Shown piece by piece: positions 28,357 through 39,026 of a DNA stretch of 64,000 nucleotides. The translations under genes and the position numbers were made by a program. Each line of letters starts with the position of its first letter. The first letter of the stretch is position 1. The stretch spans positions 62,001 to 126,000 of the forward strand of contig NZ_JARGES010000015.1 in NCBI RefSeq assembly GCF_029210365.1, read 5' to 3'. Under the pieces are notes generated by a model that saw nothing but the letters and a program-made list of their open reading frames with translations, was not told the DNA's origin and ran no database searches. Source of the stretch: Mesorhizobium sp. YIM 152430 (lineage in GTDB: Bacteria; Pseudomonadota; Alphaproteobacteria; Rhizobiales; Rhizobiaceae).

Positions 28357-29478
28357 TCACATCATCCGAAGGAGTACGCCACCGATCGAATAGCCCGCAC
28401 CGAAAGCGCATAGCAGGCCGAAATCGTTCGGCTGCATGTCGCGATGGTTCTGCTCGAGTGCGATGATCGCGCCGGCTGCGGCCGTGTTGCCGAGTTCCTC
28501 CAGAACCATCGGGGCGCGGTCGTGACCGACCTCGTGGCCGAAGGAGAGCTTCAGGATCATCGCGTTCATCCGCGCATTGGCCTGGTGCAGCCAGAAGCGG
28601 CGGATGTCCTGTGGCGTGTGGCCGTGTTCCTTCAGAAAATCGACGATGAAGCGATGGCCGGCCACGGTCACTTCCTTGAAGACCTTGTTGCCGACCTGCT
28701 TGATCATGTTGCCTTCCATCGGAACGGAAGACGGGTCTTCGAGGCCGGCCCGGTTGAGGAAGCCGAAATTTGTGCGGATGTTGTTGGAGAACTGGGTCCA
28801 GCTTCGCGTATCGACGATCTCGAAGCGGCCGCGCCGTTCCTCCGCTTCGTCGACGCCTTCGAGCAGAAGCGCCGTCGAGGCGTCGCCGAAGATGAAATGG
28901 GTCTGCCGGTCGCGGAAATTCAAGTGAGCGGTGATGATCTCGGGCGTGACGACGAGAACGCGGCGCTGCGCCCCGGTCCTGACGAGATTGAACGCCACAT
29001 GGAGGCCGGCCACGGCCGACGAGCAGCCGAGGCTCATGTCGAAGGCGGCGCCCGATGTGCCGAGTGCCTTCTGGATTTCGATCGCCTGCGCGGGATAGGG
29101 CCGCTGCTGGTGAGCGGCAGCGCAGATCACCATGTCGATGTCGGCAGGATCGACCCCCGCATCGGCGATCGCCTTGCGGGCCGACTTCGCGCCGAACTCG
29201 GCCATGACCGACAAATCATCGTCGTCGCGCTCGGCGATGCGCGGCGTCATCCGGTGCGGGTCGAGAATGCCCTCGCGCGTGTGGACGTGCCGGTTCTTGA
29301 CGCCCGACGCATAAACGATGAACTCGCTGTCGGATTTTGCCAACGGTTGCTCGCCGCGGGACACACGCTTCGGATTTTCGAGGTCGACCCAGGCGTTGAA
29401 GCTCTCGACCAGTTCGTCGTTGCTGATGGATTCGGAGGGAATCTCGATTCCGATGCCGCTGATGATGACGCGTTTCAT
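28357..29478 (-). CDS. Beta-ketoacyl-ACP synthase III-like (FabH family)
   Basis: This 373-residue thiolase-fold ketosynthase has the FabH triad: Cys in DMSLGCSSAVAGLH, His in WLHQANARMN and Asn in ELGNTAAAGAI. It is longer than the usual FabH (about 320 residues) and diverges at the N-terminus, so it may prime a dedicated fatty-acid or lipid pathway, not housekeeping type II synthesis. No acyl-carrier protein lies beside it. The ATG at 29478 begins MKRVIISGIGIEIP. Confidence 0.85.
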   Translation of the reverse strand: MKRVIISGIGIEIPSESISNDELVESFNAWVDLENPKRVSRGEQPLAKSDSEFIVYASGVKNRHVHTREGILDPHRMTPRIAERDDDDLSVMAEFGAKSARKAIADAGVDPADIDMVICAAAHQQRPYPAQAIEIQKALGTSGAAFDMSLGCSSAVAGLHVAFNLVRTGAQRRVLVVTPEIITAHLNFRDRQTHFIFGDASTALLLEGVDEAEERRGRFEIVDTRSWTQFSNNIRTNFGFLNRAGLEDPSSVPMEGNMIKQVGNKVFKEVTVAGHRFIVDFLKEHGHTPQDIRRFWLHQANARMNAMILKLSFGHEVGHDRAPMVLEELGNTAAAGAIIALEQNHRDMQPNDFGLLCAFGAGYSIGGVLLRMM

Positions 29479-29675
29479 GCTCGCTCGTTCGCCGGTTCGC
29501 CGGTCCCGATCAGGGACCAAGTCTAAAGCCGCACGCCTCTTCCCCCGCCGGCCGGAACTTTCAAGGTCGCGCAAGCACCTTTATGCCCGATTAAGCCGAG
29601 CAGGAAAATGGCGGCGATGCACCGCACAATCGCCGATCCGCACGCAGGATGTGACTTTCTCCACAGAAAGCGACC

Positions 29676-30059
29676 TCAGCGTTGCCGCACGGCCTTCACC
29701 AGGCTGCCGGACACGTCGTCCATCGTATAGGGCTTCTGCAGGATCGTGTTGCCGTGCCAGGCTTCCGGTAGGCCCGCCTGTCCGTAGCCGGTGGCAAAGA
29801 TGATCGGGATGCCCTTGGTCGCCAGTTCCTCGGCGACGGGAAAGACCAGTTCTCCGGCAACGTTGACGTCAAGGATCGCGACGTCCGCCTGAAGCGCGTC
29901 GGCGAGCATCTCTTGCGCCCTGGCGACGCGCATCGCCGGCCCGACGATCGTGCAGCCCAGATCCGCCAGCATGTCTTCCAGGTTGAGCGCGACCAGCGCC
30001 TCGTCCTCGACGACGAAGACGCTCAATCCCTGAAGTTCGCTCGATGCGTCAATCGACAT
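29676..30059 (-). CDS. Single-domain response regulator
   Basis: The 127-residue receiver has VFVVEDEALVALNLEDML with the acidic pocket, the phosphoacceptor Asp in VAILDVNV, the Thr/Ala switch in IIFATGYG and Lys in ILQKPY. No output domain is present. It overlaps the end of the HWE kinase gene, so it is the cognate partner. Start 30059 gives AGGG upstream; an ATG at 30074 is an alternative. Similar pairs in alphaproteobacteria act in general stress or light responses. Confidence 0.85.
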   Translation of the reverse strand: MSIDASSELQGLSVFVVEDEALVALNLEDMLADLGCTIVGPAMRVARAQEMLADALQADVAILDVNVAGELVFPVAEELATKGIPIIFATGYGQAGLPEAWHGNTILQKPYTMDDVSGSLVKAVRQR

Positions 30060-31518
30060 GCTTGACCCTGCCATAGGAGGAATAAGGAATGGTCAACACG
30101 CAGGCAAAGCCGTGCGGTTCGTAGCGGGTCTCGAAGGCGCCGTTCAGTTCGCCGCGCATGACGAGGCTCATCATCCGCGAGCCGAAGCCGCTGCGCGAGG
30201 GCGCCGTGACCGCGGGACCGCCGCTCTCGACCCAGTCGATCCGCAGTTCGCCATCGGCCTCGTCGACCCGCCAGGAAAGGTCGAGCCGCCCCTCCTCACC
30301 GCTCAGCGCTCCGTATTTTGCTGCGTTCGTCGACAGTTCGTGCAGGACCATGGCGACCGCGATGGTCGCCTTGGGGGTGAGCACCACGGCAGGCCCGGAC
30401 GCGGCGATGCGCGTGCCGTCATAGTGGCTGAGTTCGTGGCAGACGAGCGACGCCATCGTCGTCGAATCCCACGCCGTCTGGGAAAGCAGATTGTGCGCCT
30501 TGGAGAGCGCGACCAGGCGGCCTTCGAAATCCTTGCGGGCTGTTGCCAGGTCCGGCGCGGCCCGCATGGTCTGCGCCGCGATCGATTGCACGGTCGCCAG
30601 CGTGTTCTTGACCCGATGGTTTAGTTCATCGAGCAGAAGCCTTTGATGCTTCAATGTCTTCACGGCTTCCGTGCGATCCATCCCCTGGACGAAGACGCCC
30701 GTGACCTCGCCATCGAGATTGCGCACGGCGTCATAGGAGAAGTCCAGATAGCGTTCCTGCAATTCTCCGTTTCCAGACTGGAGCAGCACGCGCGTGCCCT
30801 CGCCGCCGCGCGTTTCGCCGGTCGCATGGACATGGTCGAGCATTTCGATGAAGCCCTGTCCGCTGATCTCGGGCAAAGCCTGCGCGACCGTTTTTCCGAT
30901 GACCTGTCGTCCGCCGACCAGGCGGATGTAGGAATCATTGGCGAACGCGAAAACATGATCGGGGCCCGTCAGAACCGCGATGAAGCCCGGTGCCTGCTCG
31001 AACATGCGCCGGAATTCCGCGCTTTCGGCTAGAAGATTTCGATGGGCGGTTTCGGCCTCGCGCGCGCGCTCGACAAGCTGCGTCTCGGGCGAATAGCTGC
31101 GATAGGGGAGCGATGCGACTTCGCGCAACCGCACCACGTCGGTCACGTCGACCGTGTTTTGCGCCAGATAAGCGACATCTCCTTTGTCGTCGGTCAGCGG
31201 CACATGGACAGCCGTCCAGTAGCGCTTCTCCATGCCGCCGCCCTGACTTTCCGGACGCGGAATATCGTAGGGAATATAGGCGATCGTGTCGGTCTCGCCC
31301 GTCGCGAACACGCGCTCGAAGGAAGCGCGCAACGCCTTTCCGCTCTCGCCTTCATTCGGAAAGACGTCGAAGAGCGACTGGCCCTCGATCTCGCCCAGCG
31401 ACCGCATCACGGCCTTCTCATAGGCCGGATTCACCGCGACATAGCGATATTGCCTGTCGATGATCATGTAAGGGCTGGTGAGCCGATGGAAGAGTTGCTT
31501 GAAATCGATGTCCGGCAT
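30049..31518 (-). CDS. PAS-PAS HWE-family sensor histidine kinase
   Basis: The 489-residue soluble kinase has two PAS domains (residues about 5-125 and 165-290) and an HWE/HisKA_2 catalytic region. The phosphoacceptor box is LLLDELNHRVKNTLATVQSI, the N-box LHELSTNAAKYGAL, and WVESGGP supplies the W-x-E hallmark. No membrane segment is present, so it senses a cytoplasmic or membrane-permeant cue; a cofactor-binding Cys for LOV is not seen. It is followed by its receiver gene. Confidence 0.9.
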   Translation of the reverse strand: MPDIDFKQLFHRLTSPYMIIDRQYRYVAVNPAYEKAVMRSLGEIEGQSLFDVFPNEGESGKALRASFERVFATGETDTIAYIPYDIPRPESQGGGMEKRYWTAVHVPLTDDKGDVAYLAQNTVDVTDVVRLREVASLPYRSYSPETQLVERAREAETAHRNLLAESAEFRRMFEQAPGFIAVLTGPDHVFAFANDSYIRLVGGRQVIGKTVAQALPEISGQGFIEMLDHVHATGETRGGEGTRVLLQSGNGELQERYLDFSYDAVRNLDGEVTGVFVQGMDRTEAVKTLKHQRLLLDELNHRVKNTLATVQSIAAQTMRAAPDLATARKDFEGRLVALSKAHNLLSQTAWDSTTMASLVCHELSHYDGTRIAASGPAVVLTPKATIAVAMVLHELSTNAAKYGALSGEEGRLDLSWRVDEADGELRIDWVESGGPAVTAPSRSGFGSRMMSLVMRGELNGAFETRYEPHGFACVLTIPYSSYGRVKHVD

Positions 31519-31586
31519 GTTTTCTGAACGACGCTTTGCGCCGCCAGCCCCTTACCCTCATTAAGCCCGCAAACTCTTCTGCCGAC

Positions 31587-31627
31587 AAAAAGTTCCGGCC
31601 GCCATAACAATTGTTTGCGGCCGGAAC
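31587..31627 (-). terminator. Rho-independent terminator of ettA
   Basis: A perfect 11-base stem (GTTCCGGCCGC / GCGGCCGGAAC) with a 14-base AT-rich loop is followed on the minus strand by TTTTT. It starts 14 bases after the ettA stop. Confidence 0.85.
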
Positions 31628-31640
31628 GTAATTCGTACGA

Positions 31641-33290
<1,650 letters not shown>

Positions 33291-33491
33291 GGCGCGCGTC
33301 GAACTCCGTTCTTCGGGGTCGGGGGAATTTCGTCGCGCCGTATGTAGGTGAAACGGGCGCCGGGAGCAATGCGTGCGATGGCCCGCCCGCCCTTTCCATC
33401 CGCATCATGATCGGCTAGAGGGTGCGCCCTTCCCTCACTCGCACGAATTGCGCGTTACGCGCCGGTGCGGCGCATTTCAAGATGAGACCCC

Positions 33492-34751
33492 ATGTCCACC
33501 ACCGCCTGCGGCATCGATTTCGGCACCACCAACTCGACCGTCGGTTTGTGCAAACGCGGGGCAGAGCCACGGCTGATCCCGCTCGAAGGCCATCACCTGA
33601 CGATCCCCTCGGCGCTGTTCTTCAGCCTCGAGGATGGCGGGACCTATTTCGGCCGGGCGGCCGTGTTCGAATATATGGACGGCGCGGAAGGCCGGTTCAT
33701 GCGGGCGCTGAAATCGATCCTAGGCACCTCGCTGATGAAGGAGACGACGCAGGTCGGCCGCAACCGCATGACCTTCGAGGGCCTGATCGGGCGCTACCTG
33801 CGCCATCTGCGCGAAGGGATCGAGGGGCAGGAAGGGGCCGTGCCGGAAGCCGTCGTGCTCGGCCGGCCGGTCCGGTTCGTCGACGAGGACGACACGGCGG
33901 ATGCCGAGGCGCAGGGCCAGCTTGAGGCGGCGGCGCGCGCCGAAGGCTTTTCGCATATCGAGTTCCAGTTCGAGCCGGTCGCCGCCGCGCTCCACTATGA
34001 ACGGCTGATCGATGGCGAGGAACTGGCGCTGGTCGTCGACATCGGTGGCGGCACGTCCGACTTTTCCGTGCTGCGTCTGTCCCCTGAACGCGCCCGCGAT
34101 CTCGACCGTTCGAGCGACATATTGAGCACGGCCGGCGTCCATGTCGGCGGCACGGACTTCGACCGGCATCTGAACATCGCCAAGGCGATGCCGCATTTCG
34201 GGCTCGGTTCGGGCACCAGGGACGGAAAGCGCCAGCTGCCGGTCTGGTATTTCAACGACATGGCGACCTGGCACCGCATCAACACGCTCTATACGCCCAA
34301 GAACGCGCGCGACGTTCAGGCGCTGACGCGCGAGGCGGCGGAGCCCGAGAAACTCGACCGCTACGCCCATCTCCTGAAGCACCGTTCCGGCCATCGGCTG
34401 GCCGCCGAGGTGGAGAAGGCCAAGATCGCGCTCACCGACGAGGACGCGGCGCGCATCGCGCTCTCCGAGCCCGGCCTCAGCCTCGATGTAGCCGTGAGCC
34501 GCGCTGAGTTCGACGAGGCGACGGCCGAACTCGTTTCGCGTATCGGGGCGTCCATCGAGGATGCGCTGTCGAAAGCGGGCATCGGCGCGGACCAGATTTC
34601 CACCGTCATCCTGACCGGCGGCGGCGCACTCGTGCCCGCCGTTCGCACAGTTGCGGAAGTCCGGCTTCCTGCTGCGCGCTTCACCGCCGCCGACCAGTTC
34701 GGTGCGGTCGGGCTGGGGCTTGCCATCGATGCCGCGCACCGCTTCGGCTGA
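33492..34751 (+). CDS. yegD: YegD-type Hsp70-family protein
   Basis: The 419-residue actin-fold ATPase begins CGIDFGTTNSTVGL (phosphate 1), has VVDIGGGTSDFSVL (phosphate 2) and ILTGGGALVPAV (adenosine motif). It lacks the long Hsp70 substrate domain, which is the YegD pattern. Its biological role is unknown. It is divergent from ettA, and the intervening 200 bases hold no gene. Confidence 0.88.
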   Translation: MSTTACGIDFGTTNSTVGLCKRGAEPRLIPLEGHHLTIPSALFFSLEDGGTYFGRAAVFEYMDGAEGRFMRALKSILGTSLMKETTQVGRNRMTFEGLIGRYLRHLREGIEGQEGAVPEAVVLGRPVRFVDEDDTADAEAQGQLEAAARAEGFSHIEFQFEPVAAALHYERLIDGEELALVVDIGGGTSDFSVLRLSPERARDLDRSSDILSTAGVHVGGTDFDRHLNIAKAMPHFGLGSGTRDGKRQLPVWYFNDMATWHRINTLYTPKNARDVQALTREAAEPEKLDRYAHLLKHRSGHRLAAEVEKAKIALTDEDAARIALSEPGLSLDVAVSRAEFDEATAELVSRIGASIEDALSKAGIGADQISTVILTGGGALVPAVRTVAEVRLPAARFTAADQFGAVGLGLAIDAAHRFG

Positions 34752-34791
34752 CGATCAAACTCTCGCCACGGTCGTCCCGCAGGGGAAGTGG

Positions 34792-35442
34792 ATGCGGGGA
34801 CACGAAGTGAATCGACGATCCATCACCCTTTGCGCGCTGATCGCCACAGTCATGCTGGCGTCCGCCTGCCAGTCCGGCGACGCCGCGGGCGCGGGCACCG
34901 AAACGGCGGCCGCTTCGGCCTTCATCGGCCCGATGCAATGCACGACGCGCCTGCCCTCCGGCCCGCCGCCCAAACCCGAACGCCTGTCCGCCTTCGGCAC
35001 CGCGACGGCCTGGAACGTCGGCAAGAATGTGGGCCGCGGCGCGATCACCAGCGCCGGCACCATGGTTGCCGGCCCTGTCGGCGGCGCGGTCGCGGGCACC
35101 GTGGCCGCGCGCGCCCTGCCGTCCGAATTCGACATTCGCGGAACATGGCAGGCGACCGACGGCGCACCCGATTGCGGCTGTTCGCTGACGATCCAGACGC
35201 AATCGAGTTGGAGCGGCGCAAACCCCGCGCGCGGCACCGCGCAATCCTCCGGCTGCCGCAACTCGGCACTCGCCAACGCCAATGACTGGCGGCTCGACGA
35301 AACGATGACCGGGCTCGAAGCCGAGTTCCTGCTTTATGCCGCGAATGGCAACCGCATCGCGGTCCTGAAGCGCGACGGACCGGACTATTATTCCGGCCAA
35401 CTCGCCAACGGCACGCCGATCACGCTCTGGCGCCAGCGATAA
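34792..35442 (+). CDS. AprI/Inh-like protease-inhibitor lipoprotein (Omp19-like)
   Basis: The 216-residue precursor has a lipoprotein signal (ITLCALIATVMLASAC), then a region with a glycine-rich hydrophobic stretch (AGPVGGAVAGTVAARAL). Its C-terminal Inh domain runs from GTWQATDGAPDCGCSLTI to GTPITLWRQR with the paired Cys around the loop. This domain inhibits metalloproteases in Pseudomonas/Dickeya; the Brucella lipoprotein Omp19 has the same domain. The ATG at 34792 has AGGGGA upstream; a GTG at 34807 is also possible. Confidence 0.7.
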   Translation: MRGHEVNRRSITLCALIATVMLASACQSGDAAGAGTETAAASAFIGPMQCTTRLPSGPPPKPERLSAFGTATAWNVGKNVGRGAITSAGTMVAGPVGGAVAGTVAARALPSEFDIRGTWQATDGAPDCGCSLTIQTQSSWSGANPARGTAQSSGCRNSALANANDWRLDETMTGLEAEFLLYAANGNRIAVLKRDGPDYYSGQLANGTPITLWRQR

Positions 35443-35502
35443 CGCTCTGGACCGCGCCGGCGACTGGCTCTACAGGCGGGGCGACCAGATGAAAGACCTG
35501 AC

Positions 35503-36177
35503 ATGATCCCTTGGGTGGAACTCGATTCCGCGGAAGCGCCCGGCGGCAGGGAGCGCCTGCGGCTCAAGCAGCGCGGCACCGAATTTTCCATCATGCTCGG
35601 CGCGAACGAACTGATGAACAGCCGCCTTTCCGGTTCGGAGGAGGCGCTGGCGACGCTGACGCAGGAACGTCTCGCAAATGTCGCGAAGCCGACCATCCTG
35701 ATCGGCGGCCTCGGCATGGGCTTCACCCTTCGCGCCGCGCTCGCCGCCTTCCCGGCCGAAGCGCGGATCCAAGTCGTCGAACTCGTGCCGGCGGTCGTGC
35801 GCTGGGCGCGTGGGCCGATGGCCGAACTCCATGCCGGCAGCCTCGCCGATCCGCGCGTGACCATCGTCGAAAGCGATGTCGCCAAGGTCATCGCCGAGGC
35901 GAATGCCGTCTACGATGCGATCCTGCTGGACGTCGACAACGGCCCCGAAGGGCTGACGATCGAAGCCAATGACGCGCTCTACGCGCATCGCGGTCTCGCC
36001 GCCGCGCGCGTGGCTCTGAAGCCCGGCGGCATCCTCGCCGTCTGGTCGCAGGGGCCGGATGCGCGCTTTGCCGCGCGCCTCAAACGGTCTGGCTTCGCCG
36101 TCGAGGAAATGCGCGTGCGCGCCAGCCGCTCGAAGCGCGGTGCGCGTCACGTCATCTGGCTAGCGAGGCGCGCTTAA
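35503..36177 (+). CDS. Spermidine-synthase-like SAM-fold protein
   Basis: The 224-residue protein has a Rossmann fold resembling spermidine synthase and related methyltransferases: ILIGGLGMGFTLRAAL, VVELVPAVVRWAR, AILLDVDNGPEGLT and PGGILAVWSQGP. The N-terminal tetramer domain of true SpeE is absent, so polyamine synthesis is not assured. An ornithine-type decarboxylase lies 12 kb away, but there is no operon link. It overlaps the end of the convergent ABC permease. Confidence 0.7.
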   Translation: MIPWVELDSAEAPGGRERLRLKQRGTEFSIMLGANELMNSRLSGSEEALATLTQERLANVAKPTILIGGLGMGFTLRAALAAFPAEARIQVVELVPAVVRWARGPMAELHAGSLADPRVTIVESDVAKVIAEANAVYDAILLDVDNGPEGLTIEANDALYAHRGLAAARVALKPGGILAVWSQGPDARFAARLKRSGFAVEEMRVRASRSKRGARHVIWLARRA

Positions 36178-36950
36178 GCCTGCGCCAACTGGCTGCGGTG
36201 CGCCCAGCCGGTCATCCGCATTTCGATCCACGCCATGACGGCATACATCGCGATGCCCTCGACGGCGAGCATGATGAGCCCCGCCCAGACCAGCGGCACG
36301 TTGAACTGCGACTGGGCGGCGAGCATCATGTGGCCGAGGCCCGAATTCGCCGCCACCGTCTCGGCGATCACCGACCCGACGAAAGCGAGCGTGATCGCGA
36401 TCTTCAGGGAGCCGAAAAAATAGGGCATCGAACGCGGGATGCCGACCTTCAGCATGATGTCCATCTTCTTGGCGCCGAGCGCCCGAAGCACGTCCTCCAT
36501 CTCCGGCTCGATGGTGGCGAGCCCCGTGGCGACGTTCACGACGATCGGGAAGAAGGCGATGAGGAACGCCGTCAATACCGCCGGGATCGTGCCGATGCCG
36601 AACCAGATGACCAGGATCGGCACCACCGCGACCTTGGGGATCGCGTTGAAGCCGATCATCAGCGGATAGAGCCCGGCATAGATGAAGCGCGACCAGCCGA
36701 TGGCGATGCCCAGTCCGAGGCCGAAGACGACGGCGAGGATGAAACCGACGGTGGTCGTATAAAGCGTTTGCAGCGAATTCTTCCAGATCGCCGGCCAGAA
36801 CTGGATGATGGCTTCCAGGATGCGCGTCGGCGCCGGCAGGATGAATTGCGGGATCGCGAAGGCGCGAACGATCAGCTCCCACACGATGAAGAGGCCGGCC
36901 GTATAGAGCCACGGCGCGAGCTTGATCCAGTTGATCTTGGAAGTGGTCAT
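36174..36950 (-). CDS. ABC transporter permease, NitT/TauT type
   Basis: The 258-residue inner-membrane protein has six predicted spans and the EAA-like loop GLATIEPEMEDVLRALGAKK. It is the last gene of the binding protein-ATPase-permease operon, overlapping the ATPase gene by four bases. The family imports nitrate, sulfonates, taurine, pyrimidines or aromatic acids. Confidence 0.9.
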   Translation of the reverse strand: MTTSKINWIKLAPWLYTAGLFIVWELIVRAFAIPQFILPAPTRILEAIIQFWPAIWKNSLQTLYTTTVGFILAVVFGLGLGIAIGWSRFIYAGLYPLMIGFNAIPKVAVVPILVIWFGIGTIPAVLTAFLIAFFPIVVNVATGLATIEPEMEDVLRALGAKKMDIMLKVGIPRSMPYFFGSLKIAITLAFVGSVIAETVAANSGLGHMMLAAQSQFNVPLVWAGLIMLAVEGIAMYAVMAWIEMRMTGWAHRSQLAQA

Positions 36951-37738
36951 GCGGCCTTCCTCGCATCGGCGATGTTGCCGCGCAACTCATGAACCACGTC
37001 GTTGAAATCGGCCTGGTAGAGCAGCTCCAAATCGCGCGGGCGGGCAAACGGCACCGTTCGTTCCTTGGTGATGCGCCCCGGCCGTGCGCTCATCACGAAG
37101 ATACGGTCGGCGAGGAACACCGCCTCGCGCAGATCATGCGTGACGAGCACGATGGTGACGCCCTGCGCGGCGTGGAGGTCGCGGATGACGCACCACAATT
37201 CCTCGCGCGTGAAGCTGTCGAGCGCGCCGAACGGCTCGTCGAGCATCAACAGTTCCGGCTCATGGATCAGCGCGCGGCAAAGGTTCGCGCGCTGCTGCAT
37301 CCCGCCCGAAAGCTGCCAGGGAAATTTCTCGCCGAAGCCCTTGAGCCCGACGGTCTCGAGCAGCTTTTCCGCCTTGGCGACATATTCGCCCCTGTGCTTG
37401 CGCAGGCGCTTGCGGTGACGGTCGACGACTTCGAGCGGCAAGAGGATGTTGTCGAGCGTGGTCCGCCAGGGCAGCATGGTCGGGTTCTGGAAGGCCATGC
37501 CCACGATCGACACCGGCTTCGTCACCCGCTCGCCGGCGACCGTGACCTGCCCCGCCTGCGGGATGTAGAGCCCGGTGACGAGCTTCATCAGCGTGGACTT
37601 GCCGCAGCCGGATGGCCCGACGACAGCCGCGAACTCGCCCTTGGCGATGTCGAGCGTCAGCCCCTCGACGGCAAGCAAGCCGTCCGCGCCGCCATAGCGC
37701 ATGTCGACATCGTTGATGGTGACGAGTGGTTGAGCCAT
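36947..37738 (-). CDS. ABC transporter ATP-binding protein, NitT/TauT type
   Basis: The 263-residue ATPase has Walker A GPSGCGKST, signature LSGGMQQRANLCRAL, Walker B LLMLDEPFGALD and the H-loop VLVTHDLREAVFLADR. It is coupled to the permease by a four-base overlap. The start at 37738 follows the family-like N-terminus MAQPLVTINDVDMRYGG. Confidence 0.93.
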   Translation of the reverse strand: MAQPLVTINDVDMRYGGADGLLAVEGLTLDIAKGEFAAVVGPSGCGKSTLMKLVTGLYIPQAGQVTVAGERVTKPVSIVGMAFQNPTMLPWRTTLDNILLPLEVVDRHRKRLRKHRGEYVAKAEKLLETVGLKGFGEKFPWQLSGGMQQRANLCRALIHEPELLMLDEPFGALDSFTREELWCVIRDLHAAQGVTIVLVTHDLREAVFLADRIFVMSARPGRITKERTVPFARPRDLELLYQADFNDVVHELRGNIADARKAA

Positions 37739-37809
37739 GGGAATGCCGCGCGAAGCAGGAGCGCCCCCGTTAAAGGGAGCGCCGGTTGTCGTGGAAGGTC
37801 TCAACGCCG

Positions 37810-38838
37810 CTATTGCAGCATCCGCTCTTCCTTGGCGGGCAGGAACGAAGCGTCGAAGACGGCCGCACCGTCGACATTGCCCTCAAGGCCCATCGAGACC
37901 TTCAGATACTCGATCGACTGCGCAAGCTTGGCGTCGTCGACGCCGCCGAACCCGTTTTCCTGCACATAGGCCGTGTTGATGTTGAGTTCGTTCGCCATTT
38001 CGAGACGTTCGAGCTCGATCTCCTTGGTCAGGATTTCGTTGCGCTTCATCACCGCCTCGACGCCCGCTTCCGGATCGGCGACGGCATCGGCGAAGCCTTT
38101 GGCGAGCGCGCGCAGGAAGCCTTTCACGGCATCCGGGTTCTGCTCGGCGAAGTCCGTGTTGACGAGGATCGAGTTGCCGTAGAGGTCGAGGCCGTTCTCG
38201 GCCATCAGGATCATCGAGATGTCGTCCTCCGCCACCCCTTGAGCCTTGAGATTGAGCACCGAAGAGAAGGCGAAGCCGAAGATACCGTCGACCTGGCCCT
38301 GCGCCAGCATCGGCTCGCGCACCGGGAAGCCGACGCTCTCGATCGTGACCTTGCTTTCGTCGATGCCGGCGGCCTCGACGAAGGCGGGCCACTGGGCGAA
38401 CGCGCCGTCAGGCGGCGGCGCGCCGAGCTTCCTGCCCTCGACCGACTTCGGATCTTCCGTGATGCCCTGGCTCTTGCGACCGATGATGGCGAATGGCGGG
38501 CGCTCATAGACGACCATGACCGCCTTCACCTTCTGCGCCGGGTCCTCGTCGAGGAACTTGATCAGCGAGTTGATGTCGCCGAATCCCATCTGGTAGGTGC
38601 CGGTCGCAACGCGCGGGATCGCCTCGACCGAGCCATTGCCCGAATCGATCGTCACGTTCAGCCCTTCGGCCTCGAAGTGCCCGTTGTCCTGCGCCAGGAA
38701 GAAACCGGCCGCCGGCCCCTCGAACTTCCAGTCAAGCGTGAAGTTGATGGCGGTGGTCTGGGCGGAAGCCGGCATGGCAGCCACGAAACCGCCGAGCACC
38801 GTTGCCGCAGCAAGCGTGAACAAACGTCTTGTTATCAT
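37810..38838 (-). CDS. ABC transporter substrate-binding protein (NMT1/SsuA-like)
   Basis: The 342-residue periplasmic protein has a signal peptide (LFTLAAATVLGGFVAAMPASA) and an NMT1/THI5-like fold: FTLDWKFEGPAAGFFLAQDN, GDINSLIKFL, and VEGRKLGAPPPDGAFAQWPA. These proteins bind pyrimidine precursors, taurine or aliphatic/aromatic acids. GAGGGG lies upstream of the ATG at 38838. The specific ligand is not clear from sequence. Confidence 0.85.
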   Translation of the reverse strand: MITRRLFTLAAATVLGGFVAAMPASAQTTAINFTLDWKFEGPAAGFFLAQDNGHFEAEGLNVTIDSGNGSVEAIPRVATGTYQMGFGDINSLIKFLDEDPAQKVKAVMVVYERPPFAIIGRKSQGITEDPKSVEGRKLGAPPPDGAFAQWPAFVEAAGIDESKVTIESVGFPVREPMLAQGQVDGIFGFAFSSVLNLKAQGVAEDDISMILMAENGLDLYGNSILVNTDFAEQNPDAVKGFLRALAKGFADAVADPEAGVEAVMKRNEILTKEIELERLEMANELNINTAYVQENGFGGVDDAKLAQSIEYLKVSMGLEGNVDGAAVFDASFLPAKEERMLQ

Positions 38839-39026
38839 TGTCGGAACCCCTCTGGCGCCTTTGTCTTTGTCGGCTCCATAAAAGCGCCGGTCCACAACCT
38901 TGGCAAGCGCCTTTTGCCCAAGTCTTGATCAAAATTGTGTATTGCACATGGTCTACGCATTCACCCGCGACGCTTCTCAAGCGCACCGCGCGTCTATAGC
39001 CTGTCGCCTTCGCAGGAGCCTGCCGC

